Source: Verrucomicrobiia bacterium
GTDB taxonomy: Bacteria; Verrucomicrobiota; Verrucomicrobiia; Verrucomicrobiales; DEV007
NCBI GenBank assembly: GCA_030425385.1
Contig: JAUIAH010000042.1
Location: forward strand, 1-64,000
DNA length: 64,000 nt
Direction of reading: 5' to 3'
Position 1 is the stretch's first letter; each line of letters begins with the position of its first letter. Positions 17,801 to 26,509 of the stretch are shown here, one piece after another. Made by a program: the position numbers and the translations under genes. The notes beneath the pieces are model-generated. The model worked only from the letters and a program-made list of their open reading frames with translations. It searched no databases and was not told the origin of the DNA.

Positions 17801-17880
17801 CCAGCGACCGATGGACGTTTCCGCTAGGCGAGCGGCCCAGCAGGCGCTATTTCCGCTTTCGTCTGACGCCTCTTCGTTAG
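14824..17880 (+). CDS. Secreted CotH-like protein with lamin-tail and chitobiase-C domains
   Basis: A large exported protein (1,018 residues) of a type common in Verrucomicrobiota and Planctomycetes. Order: signal (to LWA, residue 18); lamin-tail domain (about 20-150, ISEFSSAG...DDFPDWIELFNPD); chitobiase C-terminal-like domain (about 160-235, IYFTLDGSAPS); CotH kinase-like domain (about 285-620, CGIRIYGNASRQ, RDWDHNNWRSG, FMWDSEN); second chitobiase-like domain (about 715-775, HFTLDGTDP); second lamin-tail (about 780-890, LLLSEIHYHPAA); and a C-terminal SDDLLEWS...YFRFRL tail. CotH relatives are atypical protein kinases; whether this one is active is unknown. Its TAG overlaps the TAA of the converging oxidase gene. 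Confidence 0.85.
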   Translation: MPLILLLLLLSTVPLWAAPIISEFSSAGQGVVMDEDDDFPDWIELFNPDEVPYTLTDHFLTDDPSNLTKWMFPRGEQLRAGNHRLIFASRKDTSNIFVGTVHTNFALASNDGFIALVAPDGATIVHQWEAYPKQRAGLSYGIGEDGVPGYFAAPTPGEANGEALPTIVADTKFSVDRGFYEEPIRLMITTATEGASIYFTLDGSAPSPKNGTLFESPLDIEETTIVRAMAVKEGMIATDVDTQSYLFLASVLTQSDSPDGFPNRWGSVPADYAFDTSVGTTEEFRRALLDYPSISLVMSTDAWFDPSRQAGVGGIYANSLGRGLDWEKAVSAEFLNFAGEPNAQVDCGIRIYGNASRQTSRPKHNMRLAFRARYGAAKLDFPVFGKGQATGINGLLFNGQNGDSWFHPTIGQRQAASYLRDHFAHELLGEMGHLTPPQARAHLYVNGLYWGFYQTIERVDQHFMARLLGGEPEEYDSMKASNTDGPTLVAGDTRAYEELFAIADAGVADADGYAAIQEHLHLDSFIDYMLINFWTGNRDWDHNNWRSGRHRSAGSPWHYFMWDSENIFKEDGIDRTTNNTADNPTRLHQQLAKNAAYRLKFADSVQRHLFQDGLLTLESVRARWERWAAYIRPGLKAESARWGDHHRSGNPHTVEDDFEAAYAQLMDTRFPARARNVIRQFEARDLYPTHIQPVEFHQHGGPIEEGFVLRMFAGSLFEPQDGAIHFTLDGTDPMDGPGTLYEAAVPLTQSTTVKARILDEEGRWSPLTEARFTLGQAPQVGELLLSEIHYHPAAPTPEEDPEGQWSRTDFEFVEIWNVAERTLQLQGLSFDEGIRFTFPEAILEPGARALVIEDREAFVSRYGNVPTVLGEYQGQLSNGGEQVTLRDATGSILHTLFYDDESPWPTAADGEGFSLELTTRTASESADGWETSVMVGGTPGSGTDALPTDANFPVSITLDGIHVRADPAAWEIVLEGSDDLLEWSVDARMRDETSDRWTFPLGERPSRRYFRFRLTPLR

Positions 17881-19268
17881 TCAAAGATCTTGCCCGGATT
17901 GAGCAAGCCCTGAGGGTCGAGCGTGGATTTGATACGTTTCATCAGCGCAAAGCTGGCATCGCCCAATTGCTGGCGCAGAAACGGTTTCTTGGCGAGGCCG
18001 ACCCCGTGCTCACCCGTGATGGTACCTTTCAAGGAGAGCGCTTTGTGGACGATGTCCTCGATCGCCGCCTCCACACGCTCCATCTCTTCGTGATCCCGTT
18101 CATCGGTGAGGATGGTAGGGTGCAAATTCCCGTCGCCGAGATGACCAAAGGTTGCAATCTGCACCCGGTGACGCTTCCCCACCTCGGCGATGAAACGCAC
18201 CATCTCGGCAAGGTGCGTTCGCGGCACGGTGACGTCCTCCAAGATCGTCGTGGGCTTCACCCGCGCCAACGCGGAGAAAGCACTGCGACGCGCGGCTGCG
18301 AGGCGTGCCGCCTCCTCGGCATCAGCCGCCACCCGGACATCGGTCGCGCCGTTTGCTTTCGCTAGAGCCATCATCTCCGCACCCTCACGTTCCACCACAC
18401 TCTCCGCGCCATCGGTCTCCATGAGCACGAGCGAGCCGGCGTCCACCGGGAGTCCTGCGTGAGAAAAGTCCTCCACGCACCGGATCGTGGTCTGATCGAG
18501 GAACTCCAGCGTGCAGGGTATGATCTTGGCAGCAATGATATCCGATACGGTCTGGGCCCCTTGATCCAATTGTGGAAAGGTTGCCAAGAGCGTTCGACGT
18601 GCCTCAGGGCGTGGGAGCAATTTGAGCAAGACCTTGGTGATGACGCCCAGGGTGCCCTCAGATCCAATGAAGAGGTCTTTCATTGAATACCCCGCCACAT
18701 CTTTGACGCACTGATTGCCTAACCAAACCACTTCGCCGTCAGCAAGCACGACCTCGATCCCCATGATGTAGTCGCGCGTCACCCCATACTTCAAGCCGCG
18801 AAGGCCACCGGAATTCTCCGCGACGTTCCCCCCTATGGTTGCAATCTTCATCGACCCCGGATCTGGCGGATAGAAGAGGCCATGCGCCCCTGCGGCTTCA
18901 TCGATCCGCTGGGTGATGACGCCCGTTTCCACTAGCATGGTGAGATTGTGAGGATCCACTTCAAGGATACGATCCAGTTGGTTCAGCCCCAGGACGAGAC
19001 ATCCTGGGACAGGCACACTGCCACCGCTCAAGCCCGTGCCCGACCCACGAGCCACGACCGGCACCGCCGCCTCGTGCGCGAGCCGCATCACCTCCGAGAC
19101 CTGCTCGGTCTTCGTCGCCAAGACGACCGCACCCGGGCGCTCTTTCAGCGTGGCTGTCCCGTCGAAACCATAGGGAACGAGATCAATCGGCTCGGTGAGG
19201 ACTTGATCCGAGCCTAACAAATCCTGCAACGCTCGCAGGAGAGATTCAGGAAACGCCGGAACGATCAT
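17877..19268 (-). CDS. glcD: FAD-linked oxidase, glycolate oxidase GlcD-like
   Basis: FAD-dependent 2-hydroxyacid dehydrogenase, 463 residues, the usual GlcD length; such enzymes oxidise glycolate or D-lactate. The N-terminal FAD-binding domain (about 35-215) has PVVARGSGTGLSGG, YPPDPGSMKIATIGGNVAENSGG and GSEGTLGVIT. The C-terminal domain (about 225-460) has GHLGDGNLHPTI and GTITGEHGVG. No GlcE or GlcF neighbour is present, so it may be a stand-alone D-lactate-type enzyme. The start overlaps the stop of the upstream esterase (ATGA), so the pair is one transcription unit. Confidence 0.85.
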   Translation of the reverse strand: MIVPAFPESLLRALQDLLGSDQVLTEPIDLVPYGFDGTATLKERPGAVVLATKTEQVSEVMRLAHEAAVPVVARGSGTGLSGGSVPVPGCLVLGLNQLDRILEVDPHNLTMLVETGVITQRIDEAAGAHGLFYPPDPGSMKIATIGGNVAENSGGLRGLKYGVTRDYIMGIEVVLADGEVVWLGNQCVKDVAGYSMKDLFIGSEGTLGVITKVLLKLLPRPEARRTLLATFPQLDQGAQTVSDIIAAKIIPCTLEFLDQTTIRCVEDFSHAGLPVDAGSLVLMETDGAESVVEREGAEMMALAKANGATDVRVAADAEEAARLAAARRSAFSALARVKPTTILEDVTVPRTHLAEMVRFIAEVGKRHRVQIATFGHLGDGNLHPTILTDERDHEEMERVEAAIEDIVHKALSLKGTITGEHGVGLAKKPFLRQQLGDASFALMKRIKSTLDPQGLLNPGKIFD

Positions 19269-20242
19269 TTGACGGGATCCAACGTCATATCCTCGAAGGA
19301 ACCTGATGCACCGCGCATATGCACCGCAAAGAACTGCTCTAACATGGCATCCAACTTGGGATGGCGAAAGCCTCCATGCCCCTTATCCTTCATCGTGATG
19401 AGGAACGACGGGACCCCGACGTGATCGAGCGCTTCATCGAGAACGACAGACTGATTGTGAGGCACGAGCATGTCGCGATTGCCATGCACGTGCAAGAAAG
19501 GAGCGTCATCCTTGGTCACATGAGTAAAGGGTGAGGCCTGCTCCGATTGCTCGGGATGTTCCTGAATGGCCCCACCAACCAGCTGCGATTCCGGTGAACC
19601 TGGAGCATTGTGCGTCATCTTTCCCGGATGATCATCCATGGTCAGGAGCCTCGATGGCCCGAAATAATTGGCAACACAAGTCACGCGGCTACTCTCTTGC
19701 ACATGTGCTCCCAAAGTACCTTCCAGATCTTTCATACCACCCGACACGCCTAACATCGCCACTAGGTGGCCGCCTGCGGAGCTCCCCCACACGCCAATCC
19801 TCTCTGGATCCAATCCGTGGGTGGCCGCTTCGCCGCGAATCCATCGGATGGCGGCCTTGCAATCGTGGATCTGAGCGGGCCAGATCGCCTCTTGCGAGAG
19901 TCGATAGCCGACACTGACACAGGCGTATTCCCCGCTTTTGACAAAAGGCATGAGCCGCGCGCGCGCTGTGCGCTTATCTCCCTGCCGCCACGCGCCGCCG
20001 TGAATGTAGACAATGACGGGAAGTTTGTCAGAGGCAGGCTCGGCAGGCAGGTAGAGGTCTAATTGCTGACGAGGATTGTCTGTCCCTGCGTAAGGCAGGT
20101 CAGGGAGTACTCGCACCTCTTTGGCCACGGTCGGAGGCAAGGGCCTCTTCTTCAGGGGATCGGCCGGGGCCTGACCCATAACCGGAAGGCAGAAGATGGC
20201 CCAGGAACTCGCGACCACGGAAAGACGACGGATGGCATGCAT
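19265..20242 (-). CDS. Secreted alpha/beta-hydrolase esterase
   Basis: Exported esterase of the BD-FAE/hormone-sensitive-lipase-like group, about 325 residues. Signal MHAIRRLSVVASSWAIFCLPVMG. The oxyanion motif HGGAW is at residues 81-85 and the nucleophile elbow GSSAGG places Ser near 155. HGNRDMLVP supplies the acid and DKGHGGF the His. ATG 20242 is preferred because the longer frame reads into the divergent gene's leader. First gene of a two-gene unit with the GlcD-like oxidase and divergent from dsbD, so 20243-20366 should hold both promoters. Substrate unknown; carbohydrate acetyl esters are a reasonable guess. Confidence 0.8.
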   Translation of the reverse strand: MHAIRRLSVVASSWAIFCLPVMGQAPADPLKKRPLPPTVAKEVRVLPDLPYAGTDNPRQQLDLYLPAEPASDKLPVIVYIHGGAWRQGDKRTARARLMPFVKSGEYACVSVGYRLSQEAIWPAQIHDCKAAIRWIRGEAATHGLDPERIGVWGSSAGGHLVAMLGVSGGMKDLEGTLGAHVQESSRVTCVANYFGPSRLLTMDDHPGKMTHNAPGSPESQLVGGAIQEHPEQSEQASPFTHVTKDDAPFLHVHGNRDMLVPHNQSVVLDEALDHVGVPSFLITMKDKGHGGFRHPKLDAMLEQFFAVHMRGASGSFEDMTLDPVK

Positions 20243-20366
20243 GGCGGAAAGTCTACGAAAGCCAGGAGGGCAATCAAGAGCGGGAATAAGGAGCCGTGAC
20301 ATCCCTCTCCCGTTTGTGGATAAAAAACCTTTGGCTCTGCACACGATCTCGCGTTTGCTATCGACC

Positions 20367-22496
20367 ATGAAGTGGTTCGTTACCCTAGCACTCTTGTGGG
20401 CAATGATAGCTCCCGCGCTGGCCCAATTCCCGGGCCTGGGTGGTGGCAGCAATTCCGTGAAGGTGGAGTTGGTGAGCGAATTGCGAACCGTGGTGCCCGG
20501 AGAGGCATTCTTTGTCGGGCTCAAGATGGAGCACGATCCCGGCTGGCATAGCTACTGGACGAACCCAGGCATTGGCATGCCGACTGAGGTGGCGTGGGAA
20601 TTGCCTGAGGGGTTTGAGGCGGGAGAGAAACTTTCGCCCATGCCAGAGGTGAAGGAAGACGTCATCGGGAACACCCACATCTATCACGACACCATCTATC
20701 ATGTTTACCAAATCAAGGTGCCCGCCGATTTGGAAGCTGAGACCGTGACCCTCAAGGGAACGGCAAGTTGGCTGCAATGCATTGAGGATCGTTGTGATCC
20801 GCCTCAAAGGGCCCCAGTCGAAATCACGCTCGCCGTGGGAGACACCGCCGAGGTCAATGAAGATGTCCGCATCGATCTCGACGAGGTGCTCGCGCAACAG
20901 CCAGAGGCCCTCGATGCTTGGGAGATCGCGACGAGTCAGACCGCGGAGACCTACACCTTTACGTTGACACCGGGCGACGGCGCGAATCGCGATCCTGGAA
21001 AGATCTATGTTTTCGAAGAAGAACAATTGCTCGCCGCGGCGAATCCTCAGGTGACGAAAGAGGGCGACAAGATCATCGTGACGGCAGCTAAAGAGGGCGA
21101 AGACGAGATCGCTCAAGTGTCAGGATTCCTTCACGCCGAGAATGGCTGGGTGGATGGCGTGGAAGGCAAGGTCGCCTTGGCTCTCTCGAAGCCGGAAGCT
21201 GGCGATGATGGGCGTAGCGGCAAAGTCGTTAATCTGTCAGGGGAAGAAGAGAAATCGCTCACCATCTGGCTCGCCCTGGTGCTCGCCTTCATCGGCGGCA
21301 TGATCCTCAATCTCATGCCCTGTGTCTTTCCAGTCCTGAGCATCAAGATCTTGGGATTTGTCGAGCAAGCCTCGGAAGACCCTGGCAAAGTCAAACAACA
21401 CGGTCTTGCCTTTGGCGTGGGCGTCATCGTTTCCTGTCTCCTCCTCGCGGCCATCATCATTGGGATCAACGCGGCCACGGGACAGGCGAAAGGATGGGGA
21501 TCGCACATGGGATATCCGCCAGTGGCCGCAGCCGTGGTCATCATCATGTTTGTGCTAGGACTGAACCTCGCTGGCCTTTTCGAAATGGGCACGTCGTTGG
21601 TGGGCGCCGGGAGTACGCTTTCGCAAAAGAAGGGCCTCAGTGGCAGTTTCTTCTCCGGCGTGCTCACCACGGTTGTGGCCACGCCATGCAGCGGCCCCTT
21701 CCTAGGGGTGGTGATGAGTTACACCCTTTCCCAACCCATTCATCTGGCCCTTGTGCTCTTCACCTTCTTCGGCGCGGGCGTGGCAGCTCCCTATGTCCTC
21801 CTCTCCTTCTTTCCAAAGCTGGTGGAGAAGCTGCCTCCTCCGGGCGCCTGGATGGAGACGTTCAAACAAGTCATGGCTTTTCCCATGTTCGGTGCGGCCA
21901 TCTTCTTCTTCCGCAACTTTGTCGATAAAACAGGGGCTGCCGGAGCGACCTGGTTTCTCACGGGCCTGCTCTTCATTGCCATGGCCCTGTGGATCTATGG
22001 GAAATGGTGCACGCCCATGCGCAGCAAAGCGACACGCAACCGCGGGATCATCATCGCGCTCCTGGTGGCTGCGCTAGGCTTGAAGGTCGTTCATTCCTCG
22101 ACCCAATACCGCGCCAAGCCCAAGAATACCGAACTCGCTACCGCCACCCAGTTGGCTGACCGCATCCGCGACCTGCGCGACGAAGGGCGGATGGTCTTCG
22201 TCGATTTCACAGCCAGTTGGTGAGCGACTTGCCAAGCCAACCACAAGCGTGTCTTCTCCTTGCCAGGTTCTGGTGAGGTGAAAGCCAAGATCAAGGCCGA
22301 GAACATTGCCGTTCTGGAGATCGACATTGACGAACTCGAAGGCGGCTGGGAATTTCTCAAGGAGGAATACAATCGCGCTAACATTCCGGTCAACGTGATC
22401 TACCCGACCGACTTGCAGCGCGCCCCTATCTTGCTCCCGGAGTTCATCGGTCCTACCGAGGTCCTGAAAGGATTCGAGAGCGCGAGCAATCCCTAA
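20367..22496 (+). CDS. dsbD: DsbD thiol:disulfide interchange protein with in-frame TGA (possible selenocysteine)
   Basis: Inner-membrane protein that moves reducing power from cytoplasmic thioredoxin to the periplasm. A signal (MKWFVTLALLWAMIAPALAQF), an N-terminal domain (about 25-190), a multi-helix core (about 290-590; LNLMPCVFPVLSIK and ATPCSGPFLG carry its Cys) and a C-terminal thioredoxin domain. Codon 619 is TGA (22221-22223) where FTASW-x-ATCQAN requires the first Cys of WCxxC. The frame then runs on in good thioredoxin-like sequence to TAA at 22496. This suggests UGA read as selenocysteine, giving a UxxC site. Alternatives are a Cys-to-stop mutation or a base error. About 709 residues if read through; the part before TGA would lack the whole thioredoxin domain. 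Confidence 0.8.
22258..22278 (+). promoter_or_regulatory. Candidate bacterial SECIS-like hairpin
   Basis: CCTTGCCA pairs over eight positions (two G-U) with TGGTGAGG around a 5-nt loop GGTTC. The loop begins with G, as bacterial SECIS loops do. It starts 43 nt after the TGA, further than the usual 16-37 nt, so the fit is imperfect. A nearer hairpin (22224-22250, stem GCG-CTTG/CAAGCGT with one bulge) has a 12-nt loop with a single G. Neither is conclusive. Confidence 0.3.
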
Positions 22497-22500
22497 CACC

Positions 22501-23394
22501 ATGGCGACTCTCTACGGAGCGATCGAGGCCGGCGGAACCAAGTTTGTCTGTGCCGTGGGACGGGGTCCTGACGCCTTGTTAGAGACGGCAACCTTTCCCA
22601 CGACGGAACCGGAGAAGACGTTCGGCCAATGCCTCGCCTTCTTTCGTGACGTCGCCTCCGAGCACGGGAAACTCGCGAGCCTCGGGATCGCCTCCTTTGG
22701 TCCTATCGATTGTCGGGTAGGGTCTGAAGCTTACGGATACATCACCACCACCCCAAAGGAGGGCTGGGCGCAGACGGATTTCGTCGGCACCTTTGCTAAA
22801 GCGTTAGATCTCCCCGTGGGATTCGACACCGATGTGAATGCTGCGGCCCTCGCTGAATGGCGATGGGGGTGTGCCCGGGATTTGGACACCTGTCTCTACG
22901 TCACCGTCGGGACAGGCATTGGTGGTGGCTTTGTCCATCGCGGGACCACGCTCAAGGGGCTCCTCCACCCCGAAATGGGCCATGTGCGCATCCATCGCCT
23001 GCCTGAGGATGGCTATTCCGGGAATTGCCCCTATCATGGTCACCAATGTTTGGAAGGGCTCGCAGCTGGCCCGGCCTTGGCGAAGCGCTGGGGAACGCAG
23101 GCAGACGCCTTGCCCCCCGATCACATTGCCTGGACCTGGCAAGCTGATTACCTGGCACAGGCGGCGGTCAATTGGATCGTCACCCTTTCGCCCGAAGTCA
23201 TCGTGTTGGGTGGTGGGGTCATGCAGCAGCAGCATCTTTTCCCCCAGATACGCGATCGCGTTCGCGCCCTACTCAATGGGTATCTCCAAGTTCCTGCCAT
23301 CCTCGACGCCTCTCCTGACTTCATCCGCCAACCCGGACTGGGCACCCAATCTGGGATCTTGGGAGCGCTCGCCCTGGCCATGGATGCGGCTTAG
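22501..23394 (+). CDS. ROK-family sugar kinase, fructokinase-like
   Basis: Cytoplasmic ATP-dependent hexose kinase of the ROK family, 297 residues, a normal length. The N-terminal phosphate loop is GAIEAGGTKFVCAV. The catalytic region FDTDVNAAALAEW is followed by TVGTGIGGGFV. The zinc-site pattern GHVRIHR...GNCPYHGHQCLEG (about residues 160-185) is typical of bacterial fructokinases of the YdhR/GmuE type. It begins four bases after the dsbD stop codon at 22496, so it depends on the same transcript. The functional link to dsbD is unclear. Fructose or mannose is the likely substrate. Confidence 0.85.
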   Translation: MATLYGAIEAGGTKFVCAVGRGPDALLETATFPTTEPEKTFGQCLAFFRDVASEHGKLASLGIASFGPIDCRVGSEAYGYITTTPKEGWAQTDFVGTFAKALDLPVGFDTDVNAAALAEWRWGCARDLDTCLYVTVGTGIGGGFVHRGTTLKGLLHPEMGHVRIHRLPEDGYSGNCPYHGHQCLEGLAAGPALAKRWGTQADALPPDHIAWTWQADYLAQAAVNWIVTLSPEVIVLGGGVMQQQHLFPQIRDRVRALLNGYLQVPAILDASPDFIRQPGLGTQSGILGALALAMDAA

Positions 23395-23452
23395 CCATGT
23401 CAATACAATGTCTTTGCTTGCTGCCCCGTAGACGGTGCGTTTAGTTCCGGCC

Positions 23453-24958
23453 ATGCCGCAGTCAGCAGGAAAGAAATGGGCCTTTCGAATCATCGCCATG
23501 AGCCTTGGACTCTTGGTCCTTCTCGCCGTGGAAGGCCTCCTGAGGCTCGGAAACTGGGGCACTCCTGACCCAGCGGAAGATCCCTTTGCGGGATTCGCCA
23601 ACGTCCGCCCGCTATTCGCCCTTTCCGAGGATGGCAGTCATTATGAGATCGCTGAGAATCGGCGTGATTGGTTCTACAACGTGCAATTCGACGCCGAGAA
23701 GGGGCCCGATACCTACCGGATCTTCTGCATCGGCGGATCGACCGTCGCCGGCCGTCCCTACACCGTGGAAACGGCGTTCAGCACTTTTCTTCAGGTGATG
23801 GTGCGTCAGCTGGACCCTGACCGTAACTGGGAGGTGATCAATTGCGGGGGGATCTCCTACGCCAGTTATCGTCTCGTGCCCATTGTGGAGGAAGTGTTAG
23901 CCAACTATGAGCCCGATCTCCTCATCGTCTATACCGGCCACAACGAATTCCTGGAAGATCGCACCTACGAACACCTCAAAGGCCTCCCCACCGCCGTGAC
24001 GAAACCGTATGAGCTGGCATCCCATTTGCGCCTCTTCAACGTCATCCGCCAAAGCTACCTCGGACTCACAGGAAAAGGAACGGCCTCCATCATGGATGCC
24101 CGCGCGATCTTGCCGGAGGAGGTCGATGCTCTGCTAGAACATCAAGGAGGGATGGAACATTACTACCGCGATGACGCCTGGCACCAACGCGTGATGGAGC
24201 ATTTCGAGCTCAACCTCGATCGCATGTGTGTGTTAGCCGAGAACGTGGGAGTGCCGCTCCTCTTCATGAATCCCTCCTGCAACCTGCGGGACACCCCCCC
24301 TTTCAAGTCGGAGCACCGCGCCGATCTTACTGATCGTGAACGGAAAGAAGTGGAAGAACTCTTGGGAGCTGCAAGCAAGGCGTTTGCGGAATCCGAGATC
24401 GAACGCGCCATCGCCCTTTGTGATCAAGCCATCGGTGTGGATCCCCTCTACGCACTCTCACACTATCGTCGTGCCAAGCTTCTCGATGTCCTCAGGCGCT
24501 GGGACGAGGCCTATGACGCCTATGTGAAAGCGAAAGACTTGGACGTGTGTCCCTTACGAATGTTAGAACCCATGCACACTATTCTGAAAGAAGTCGTCGA
24601 TCGGCACGGCATGCCGTGGGTCGATGTGCATGGTGAGACCTTGAAGAACTTTGAAACGGGCATTCCAGGAAAGGATGGCTTTCTCGATCATGTCCATCCA
24701 ACCATCGGTGGCCATCAATTCTTCGCCTCCCTCCTCGTGGAGAAACTTGCAGAAATGGGCGTGATTCCCCCGTTGGACGACACGTGGCAGCAACGGGTCA
24801 TGCCCGGATTGCAGGCCCACGGCCGCACGATCACCCGCGCCTACCTCGCTGATGGGGAAATGCGTCTGGAGAATCTGCGCCACTGGGCGGAGGGCAAATC
24901 AGAAGCCGAACCACCCGTCGCATCCAAACGCAAGCGCCCCGGTCAGGAATCGGATTGA
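23453..24958 (+). CDS. Membrane-anchored SGNH-hydrolase-like protein with TPR segment
   Basis: A 501-residue protein with an N-terminal hydrophobic anchor (about 10-30) and an SGNH/GDSL-type hydrolase domain. GGSTVAG puts the candidate Ser at residue 96, VINCGG supplies the Gly block, YTGHNEF the Asn block, and LDHVHPT (near 412) the Asp-His pair. Between about 290 and 360 a helical segment (AIALCDQAIGVDPLYALSHYRRAKLL) reads as TPR repeats. ATG 23453 is used; a GTG at 23435 would add six residues. Probably an extracytoplasmic esterase or acyl-modifying enzyme. Substrate unknown. Confidence 0.75.
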   Translation: MPQSAGKKWAFRIIAMSLGLLVLLAVEGLLRLGNWGTPDPAEDPFAGFANVRPLFALSEDGSHYEIAENRRDWFYNVQFDAEKGPDTYRIFCIGGSTVAGRPYTVETAFSTFLQVMVRQLDPDRNWEVINCGGISYASYRLVPIVEEVLANYEPDLLIVYTGHNEFLEDRTYEHLKGLPTAVTKPYELASHLRLFNVIRQSYLGLTGKGTASIMDARAILPEEVDALLEHQGGMEHYYRDDAWHQRVMEHFELNLDRMCVLAENVGVPLLFMNPSCNLRDTPPFKSEHRADLTDRERKEVEELLGAASKAFAESEIERAIALCDQAIGVDPLYALSHYRRAKLLDVLRRWDEAYDAYVKAKDLDVCPLRMLEPMHTILKEVVDRHGMPWVDVHGETLKNFETGIPGKDGFLDHVHPTIGGHQFFASLLVEKLAEMGVIPPLDDTWQQRVMPGLQAHGRTITRAYLADGEMRLENLRHWAEGKSEAEPPVASKRKRPGQESD

Positions 24959-25040
24959 GAGACTGTTTCTATGAACAGTTGGATCCAAAGGCGCCTACAA
25001 TCGGCTCCGATGGTGGACTCCACAACGTGGCGCTTTCGAA

Positions 25041-25076
25041 GACCCCTTTACAGGCTCGCTAGCCTCGGCAAGGGTC
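25041..25076 (+). other. Nested hairpin upstream of der
   Basis: Outer stem GACCC-TT with AA-GGGTC and inner stem AGGCT/AGCCT with a CGCT loop, 12 bases before the der start. No U-run follows. It could be a leader structure for der or a terminator for the upstream gene. Confidence 0.35.
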
Positions 25077-25088
25077 CGGGCTCACATC

Positions 25089-26498
25089 ATGGCGCGTTCT
25101 GATTCACCCTCCGCTCCCGATACCGCGCGCCACTTGGTGGCGATCGTCGGGCGACCCAATGTCGGCAAGTCAGCGATCTTCAATCGCTTGGCGGGCCGCC
25201 GCATTGCGATTGTGCACGATCAACCCGGCGTGACCCGCGATCGCATCACGGCGCCCGCCCGCGCCGAGACCCAACACCCCTTCGCCATCATCGATACCGG
25301 CGGGATCGGCGCGACCCTGGACGATGGCTTCGCCGAACAGGTCGCCGCCGAGGTGGATATCGCGATCGAGACAGCCGACATGATCCTCTTTGTGGTTGAT
25401 GGGATGGAAGGCATCACGACGATCGATGAATCCTTGGCCCTGCAACTGAGACGCTCCAATCACCCCGTGCTACTGTTAGTCAACAAGGTGGATCACGAGA
25501 AACACGATGGGAGCGAAGTCGAATTCGCGAGTCTGGGTTTCTCACCGACTCTCCCCGTGAGCGCTGCGCACGGCCGCGGCTTCGAGCGCCTGACCAGAGC
25601 GATCGACACCACGTTGAGCAAGCTTCCCCCACCCCAGGCAGCGACCTCCGTGCCCAGCAAAGATCCGATCAAGGTCGCCATCGTGGGCCGACCGAACGTG
25701 GGCAAGAGTTCCCTCATCAACGCGATCTTGGGCGAACAGCGAACGATCGTGAGCGACGTCGCCGGAACGACGCGCGATGCGGTCGACGTTCCCTTTGAAC
25801 TGGGTGGCAAGCACTATCAATTGATCGATACGGCTGGGATACGGAAACGCACGCGACGCGATAGTTCGGTGGAAGTCTTCAGCGTCATGCGCTCAGAGAA
25901 ATCGATCCGACGCGCTGACATCTGCGCGCTTGTGGTGGACGGGGCCGCGGGCATCACGTCACAAGATCGCCGCATTGCTAGGATGATCCTGGAGGAGCAC
26001 AAGCCCTGCGTCATCCTCTCGAACAAATTCGATCTCTTTCATCCAGATGCACCTCGCAAGGATCGCCTGGAGTTCCTCACGGACATCATCAGACGAGAAC
26101 TCTTCTTCCTTCATTACGCGCCGATGATGGCCTTATCAGCGTTGAAAGGGCAGCATGTGAATCGCCTTTTCCATGTGATTCAGCAAGTGCAGGAGGCTTC
26201 CGCGCGCCCCATTTCTACGGGCGAGTTGAATCGCTTGTTAGAGCAAGCGTTGCATCGCAACCCGCCGCCTCTGCGCAAACAGAAACGCCTCAATCTCCTC
26301 TACGCGAGCGCCTTGAAATCGGATCGGCCAGGACCGATCCCGGTCCCCCACTACGTCTTCTTCATCAATAAGAAGGCACTGATGAGCGACGATTATCTTC
26401 GGTATTTGGAGAATCAAATCCGCAAGGCCAATCCCTTTGAAGGACTCCCTATCCGCATCGACTTGCGGGCGCGTCCTCCCCGCAAGAAGAGTGGCTAG
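25089..26498 (+). CDS. der: Ribosome-assembly GTPase Der (EngA)
   Basis: Essential tandem GTPase acting in late 50S subunit assembly, 469 residues. Two G domains are clear: GRPNVGKS (residue 21), DTGG (about 69), NKVD (about 132); then GRPNVGKSS (about 200), DTAG (about 247), NKFD (about 312). The C-terminal KH-like domain (about 375-465) includes LYASALKSDRPGP and the family-typical end. A short polar leader precedes the first G domain. Monocistronic by appearance: 130 bases upstream without a gene, and a converging gene follows. Confidence 0.95.
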   Translation: MARSDSPSAPDTARHLVAIVGRPNVGKSAIFNRLAGRRIAIVHDQPGVTRDRITAPARAETQHPFAIIDTGGIGATLDDGFAEQVAAEVDIAIETADMILFVVDGMEGITTIDESLALQLRRSNHPVLLLVNKVDHEKHDGSEVEFASLGFSPTLPVSAAHGRGFERLTRAIDTTLSKLPPPQAATSVPSKDPIKVAIVGRPNVGKSSLINAILGEQRTIVSDVAGTTRDAVDVPFELGGKHYQLIDTAGIRKRTRRDSSVEVFSVMRSEKSIRRADICALVVDGAAGITSQDRRIARMILEEHKPCVILSNKFDLFHPDAPRKDRLEFLTDIIRRELFFLHYAPMMALSALKGQHVNRLFHVIQQVQEASARPISTGELNRLLEQALHRNPPPLRKQKRLNLLYASALKSDRPGPIPVPHYVFFINKKALMSDDYLRYLENQIRKANPFEGLPIRIDLRARPPRKKSG

Positions 26499-26509
26499 AG
26501 GTCGGTGAT

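Noticed and set aside
22260-22496. Separate small gene after dsbD
   Set aside because: It is in the same frame as dsbD and is the missing part of its thioredoxin domain, so it is read as one gene through the TGA.
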